Shown here: piece by piece, positions 6,237-8,193 of the stretch
Position numbering within the stretch: the first letter of the stretch is position 1
Layout of the letters: every line of letters begins with the position of its first letter
Source of the DNA: CAZFAT01 sp964517075
Lineage (GTDB): Bacteria; Acidobacteriota; Vicinamibacteria; Vicinamibacterales; SCN-69-37
Direction of reading: 5' to 3'
Length of the DNA: 8,193 nt
Assembly: GCA_964517075.1 (NCBI GenBank)
Contig: CAZFAT010000287.1
Coordinates: 1 to 8,193 of the forward strand
Notes under the pieces: model-generated
Databases searched by the model: none
What the model saw: the letters and a program-made list of their open reading frames with translations, nothing else
What the model was told of the DNA's origin: nothing
Made by a program: the position numbers and the translations under genes

Positions 6237-6257
6237 GAAGCCAGAAGTGGGAAGTCA
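6230..6257. repeat. Four tandem GAAG heptamers overlapping the murQ stop codon
   Basis: Four consecutive degenerate 7-mers occur: GAAGTGA (6230-6236), GAAGCCA (6237-6243), GAAGTGG (6244-6250) and GAAGTCA (6251-6257). The first supplies the last Lys codon's final bases and the TGA stop of murQ. The block fills most of the 32-bp gap to the converging kinase gene. Downstream, AAGCGCTT (6260-6267) is a perfect 8-bp palindrome followed by two more T, too short to call a terminator. Confidence 0.85.
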
Positions 6258-6268
6258 GCAAGCGCTTT

Positions 6269-7201
6269 TCAATCCGAATACGCCGGCACTCTGACGTCGC
6301 CGGCGGCGAGGGCGAGGGCGAGCCGAACGGCGCCGTAGGCGGGTTCCACCTGGAGCAGCCGGACCTCTGCGCGCGGCACGCGCGTGGCGAGCTCGGCGGT
6401 CAGTGCCCCGGCCAGCCGCGGGGCGGCGCGGAAGATGCCACCGGCCAGCACGATCGGGCCCTTCGGCAGCGCCAGCCGCGTGACGACCGACTCGGCCATC
6501 AGCGCGAGTTCCGCGGCGGCCACCTCCAGGATGTGAAGGGCCACGGCGTCGCCTTCTCCCGCCGCGGCCTCCACGTGGGCCGCCAGCTTCGCAATGGCTG
6601 AGGGCTTGACGCCGCCGTGGTAGATCTCGCGCGCCAGGTCCCTGGGTCGAGCGACGCCATAGTGGGCGAGGACACGGCCCGTCAGCGCGGTCGGGCGGCC
6701 GCGGCGATCCTCGGCGCGCACGACGGCGCGCAGGGCCTGCCGGCCGAGCCAGAACCCGCTGCCCTCGTCGGCCAGCACGTAGCCCCACCCGCCGGTGCGC
6801 GCCGCGCGGTACTCCGCATCCCGGCCGTAGGCAATCGATCCCGTGCCGGCGATGACGACCACACCGGGCTGTCCCGGTGCGCCGGCCTCGAGTGCAATCA
6901 GCGCGTCATTGACGACCAGCGCCTGCGCGTGCTGGCCGAGGCTCGTCAGCACGCGGCGAATGGCTTCCGCCTCGCGCGGCTGATCGACGCCGGACATGCC
7001 GAGGCAGATCGCCGCGGGACGTCCCGCCTGTCCGACCAGCGCCCGGCCGATCAACTCACCGAGTACCGCCTCCACGCCGGAGGGGCCGAGCGAGGGCAGA
7101 TGCGCGCTCGGTCCGCGCACGTCCGCCAGCACGCGGCCTTCGTCGTCCGCGAGCTGACAGACCGTCTTCGTGCCGCCCGCATCCACGCCCAGGACAGTCA
7201 C
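6269..7201 (-). CDS. BadF/BadG/BcrA/BcrD-family N-acetylhexosamine kinase (GlcNAc/MurNAc kinase-like)
   Basis: This 310-residue ASKHA-fold kinase starts at GTG 7201-7199, chosen because VLGVDAGGTKT directly follows. The frame is open 44 codons further upstream, but that extension overlaps the divergent gene and looks non-coding. ATP-site motifs are in order: DAGGTKT (7-13, phosphate 1), an Asn-Asp pair (98-99, catalytic Asp region), IAGTGS (117-122, phosphate 2), GGWGYVLADEGSG (137-149) and LAGGIFR (252-258, adenosine), with PAYGA near the end. The pattern is that of eukaryotic-type GlcNAc kinase and clostridial MurK, which phosphorylates MurNAc and GlcNAc at O6 in the cytoplasm. Its convergent pairing with murQ suggests that it supplies MurNAc-6-phosphate, though plain GlcNAc or glucosamine kinase activity is equally compatible with the sequence. 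No good SD precedes the GTG. Confidence 0.88.
   Translation of the reverse strand: MTVLGVDAGGTKTVCQLADDEGRVLADVRGPSAHLPSLGPSGVEAVLGELIGRALVGQAGRPAAICLGMSGVDQPREAEAIRRVLTSLGQHAQALVVNDALIALEAGAPGQPGVVVIAGTGSIAYGRDAEYRAARTGGWGYVLADEGSGFWLGRQALRAVVRAEDRRGRPTALTGRVLAHYGVARPRDLAREIYHGGVKPSAIAKLAAHVEAAAGEGDAVALHILEVAAAELALMAESVVTRLALPKGPIVLAGGIFRAAPRLAGALTAELATRVPRAEVRLLQVEPAYGAVRLALALAAGDVRVPAYSD
6305..6322. repeat. Triple GGCGAG hexamer inside the kinase gene
   Basis: GGCGAG is repeated three times in tandem (6305-6310, 6311-6316, 6317-6322). It lies within the C-terminal coding end of the kinase and encodes part of its RLALALAAG stretch. The repeat unit is a multiple of three, so copy changes would keep frame. 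Confidence 0.8.
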
Positions 7202-7207
7202 CGTGGC

Positions 7208-7237
7208 TGCACAGGGTACCTGATTCCTGCGTATAAT
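7208..7237 (+). promoter_or_regulatory. Promoter for the serine hydrolase gene, likely leaderless
   Basis: A perfect TATAAT lies at 7232-7237, with TGCACA (4/6 to TTGACA) at 7208-7213 and an 18-bp spacer. Only 8 nt separate the -10 box from the ATG at 7246, so a normal start point (about 7244-7246) falls on or next to the start codon. GGTACC, flanked as CAGG-GTA-CCTG (7212-7222), sits between the two boxes and could be a small operator. The whole divergent gap to the kinase gene is 44 bp. Confidence 0.6.
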
Positions 7238-7245
7238 TCCGGCCG

Positions 7246-8193
7246 ATGCCTCACAGATTCGCCGTGCTGCTGCTGGCGCTGCTGATCGGCGCGTCCGCAC
7301 AGCCCTCGGCGCAGAGTCCGTCGGCACCAGCAAGCGCCGGCTTCGATGCCGCGCGCCTGGCGCGTCTGGACGAGGTCGTGGCCGAATCCATTGCCGAGCA
7401 GGAGATGCCGGGCGCGGTGCTCATCGTCGGCCGCGACGACACCATCGTCTGGCGGAAGGCCTACGGGAATCGCGCGACGTCACCCGCCCGCGAAGAGATG
7501 ACGGTCGACACGATCTTCGACGTCGCGTCGTTGACCAAGGTCGTGGCGACGACGACGGCCGTCATGCAGCTCGTGGAGGAAGGACGAGTTCGGCTGAACG
7601 ACGCGGCGGCGACCTACATCCCCGAGTTCGGCAAGTACGGCAAGAGCCGGATCACCGTGCGCGATCTGATGACGCACATGTCGGGGCTGCGCCCGGACGT
7701 CGATCTCGGAGATCCCTGGACCGGCTATGACACCGCCATCACGCTCGCCACCGAGGAAATCCCGCTGGCGCCGCCCGGCCGCCGCTTTGTCTACAGCGAC
7801 ATCAACTACTTCCTGCTGGGAGAGATCGTCGCGCGCATCACCAAGAAGCCGCTCGATGTCGTCACGAAGGAGCGCATTTTCGAGCCGCTCGAGATGGACG
7901 ACACGATGTTCTCGCCGCCTCTCGCGCTGGTGCCCCGCGTCGCCCCCACGGAGCCCGCGAGCCTGCGCGGCGTGGTGCACGATCCGACGGCCCGGCGCAT
8001 GAACGGCGTCGCCGGGCACGCCGGGCTCTTCAGCACCGCAAGCGACCTGGCGACCTTCTGCCGGATGCTGCTGAACGGCGGCGCGGTGGGACGGGCACGC
8101 GTGCTGTCGCCGCTCACCGTCGGCCGGATGACCTCGCCCGCCACGCCCGACACCGAGGGGAACGTCCGCGGGCTGGGCTGGGACCTGGACTCG
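7246..8193 (+). CDS. Secreted serine hydrolase, beta-lactamase/class C fold (3' truncated by window edge); possibly AmiE-like
   Basis: The frame runs open from ATG 7246 through the last base (316 codons), so the C-terminus is outside the window. Residues 1-23 form a Sec signal peptide: MPHR, a Leu-rich core, then an Ala-rich end. The domain (about 33 onward, PF00144) has the catalytic SxxK as SLTK (95-98), LMTHMSGL (141-148), the YxN-type motif as YSD (183-185), and VAGHAGLFS (255-263), whose HAG corresponds to the KTG/HxG motif. All catalytic elements are present. This family includes beta-lactamases, DD-peptidases, esterases and the Bacillus amidase AmiE, which removes peptides from MurNAc. 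Adjacency to an amino-sugar kinase and murQ favours muropeptide processing in the periplasm; this is inference. Relatives carrying GVVHDPTARRM and AGHAGLFST-like segments are, as I recall, sometimes fused to a C-terminal NamZ (DUF1343) domain, which may follow here. There is no SD; a TATAAT lies 8 nt upstream. Confidence 0.9.
   Translation, partial: MPHRFAVLLLALLIGASAQPSAQSPSAPASAGFDAARLARLDEVVAESIAEQEMPGAVLIVGRDDTIVWRKAYGNRATSPAREEMTVDTIFDVASLTKVVATTTAVMQLVEEGRVRLNDAAATYIPEFGKYGKSRITVRDLMTHMSGLRPDVDLGDPWTGYDTAITLATEEIPLAPPGRRFVYSDINYFLLGEIVARITKKPLDVVTKERIFEPLEMDDTMFSPPLALVPRVAPTEPASLRGVVHDPTARRMNGVAGHAGLFSTASDLATFCRMLLNGGAVGRARVLSPLTVGRMTSPATPDTEGNVRGLGWDLDS

Noticed and set aside
6258..6270. 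Intrinsic terminator between murQ and the kinase
   Set aside because: AAGCGCTT followed by two further T is too short a stem and lacks a loop.
6617..7285. A 222-codon plus-strand open frame opposite the kinase
   Set aside because: It is antisense to the ATP-binding motifs of the kinase and ends inside the serine hydrolase signal peptide region in another frame. No domain is visible.
7202..7333. N-terminal extension of the kinase frame up to 7333
   Set aside because: It would overlap the divergent serine hydrolase gene and adds an Arg/Ala-rich stretch before the family's normal N-terminus (VLGVDAGGTKT).

Overview
The window is GC-rich, densely coded bacterial chromosome with no phage, transposase, CRISPR or RNA gene visible. 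High GC, Tat-exported sugar isomerase/epimerase-like proteins, a Gfo/Idh/MocA oxidoreductase, a sulfatase and short degenerate intergenic repeats (TTGGTTA-type and GAAGTGA-type) together suggest a soil-type Acidobacteriota, perhaps Vicinamibacteria. This is an inference from style; no marker gene is present.

Layout. (1) 1-620 (+): C-terminal part of a sulfatase that starts before the window. (2) 640-1816 (+): a near-consensus sigma70 promoter, a structured-looking leader of about 90 nt, and a Tat-signal TIM-barrel sugar isomerase/epimerase. (3) 1822-1871: an imperfect inverted repeat shared by two converging genes, probably a two-way terminator. (4) 5156 down to 1873 (-): a three-gene run read as exported lactonase, then Gfo/Idh/MocA oxidoreductase, then a second Tat-signal TIM-barrel protein. 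(5) 5157-5312: divergent intergenic region with short AT-rich direct repeats. (6) 5313-6236 (+): murQ, MurNAc-6-phosphate etherase. (7) 6230-6257: four tandem GAAG-type heptamers that overlap the murQ stop codon. (8) 7201 down to 6269 (-): a BadF/BadG-type N-acetylhexosamine kinase. (9) 7246 to the window end (+): a secreted serine hydrolase of the beta-lactamase/class C fold, cut by the window edge and apparently expressed from a leaderless transcript.

Two functional themes are visible. The first (1-5156) is carbohydrate oxidation and isomerisation. A sugar dehydrogenase-like enzyme beside an exported lactonase and two exported TIM-barrel proteins suggests sugar or glycoside processing through lactone or keto intermediates, but no substrate can be named. 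The second (5313-8193) looks like peptidoglycan (muropeptide) salvage. The serine hydrolase may remove peptides from MurNAc, the kinase phosphorylates MurNAc and/or GlcNAc, and MurQ turns MurNAc-6-P into GlcNAc-6-P and D-lactate. This parallels the Bacillus murQ-amiE-nagZ-namZ set and the clostridial MurK kinase.

I found no clear sign of a wholly new system. The points most worth following are the leaderless divergent promoter, the possible NamZ fusion beyond the window end, the repeats on both sides of murQ, and departures from family motifs in the oxidoreductase and the second TIM-barrel protein.
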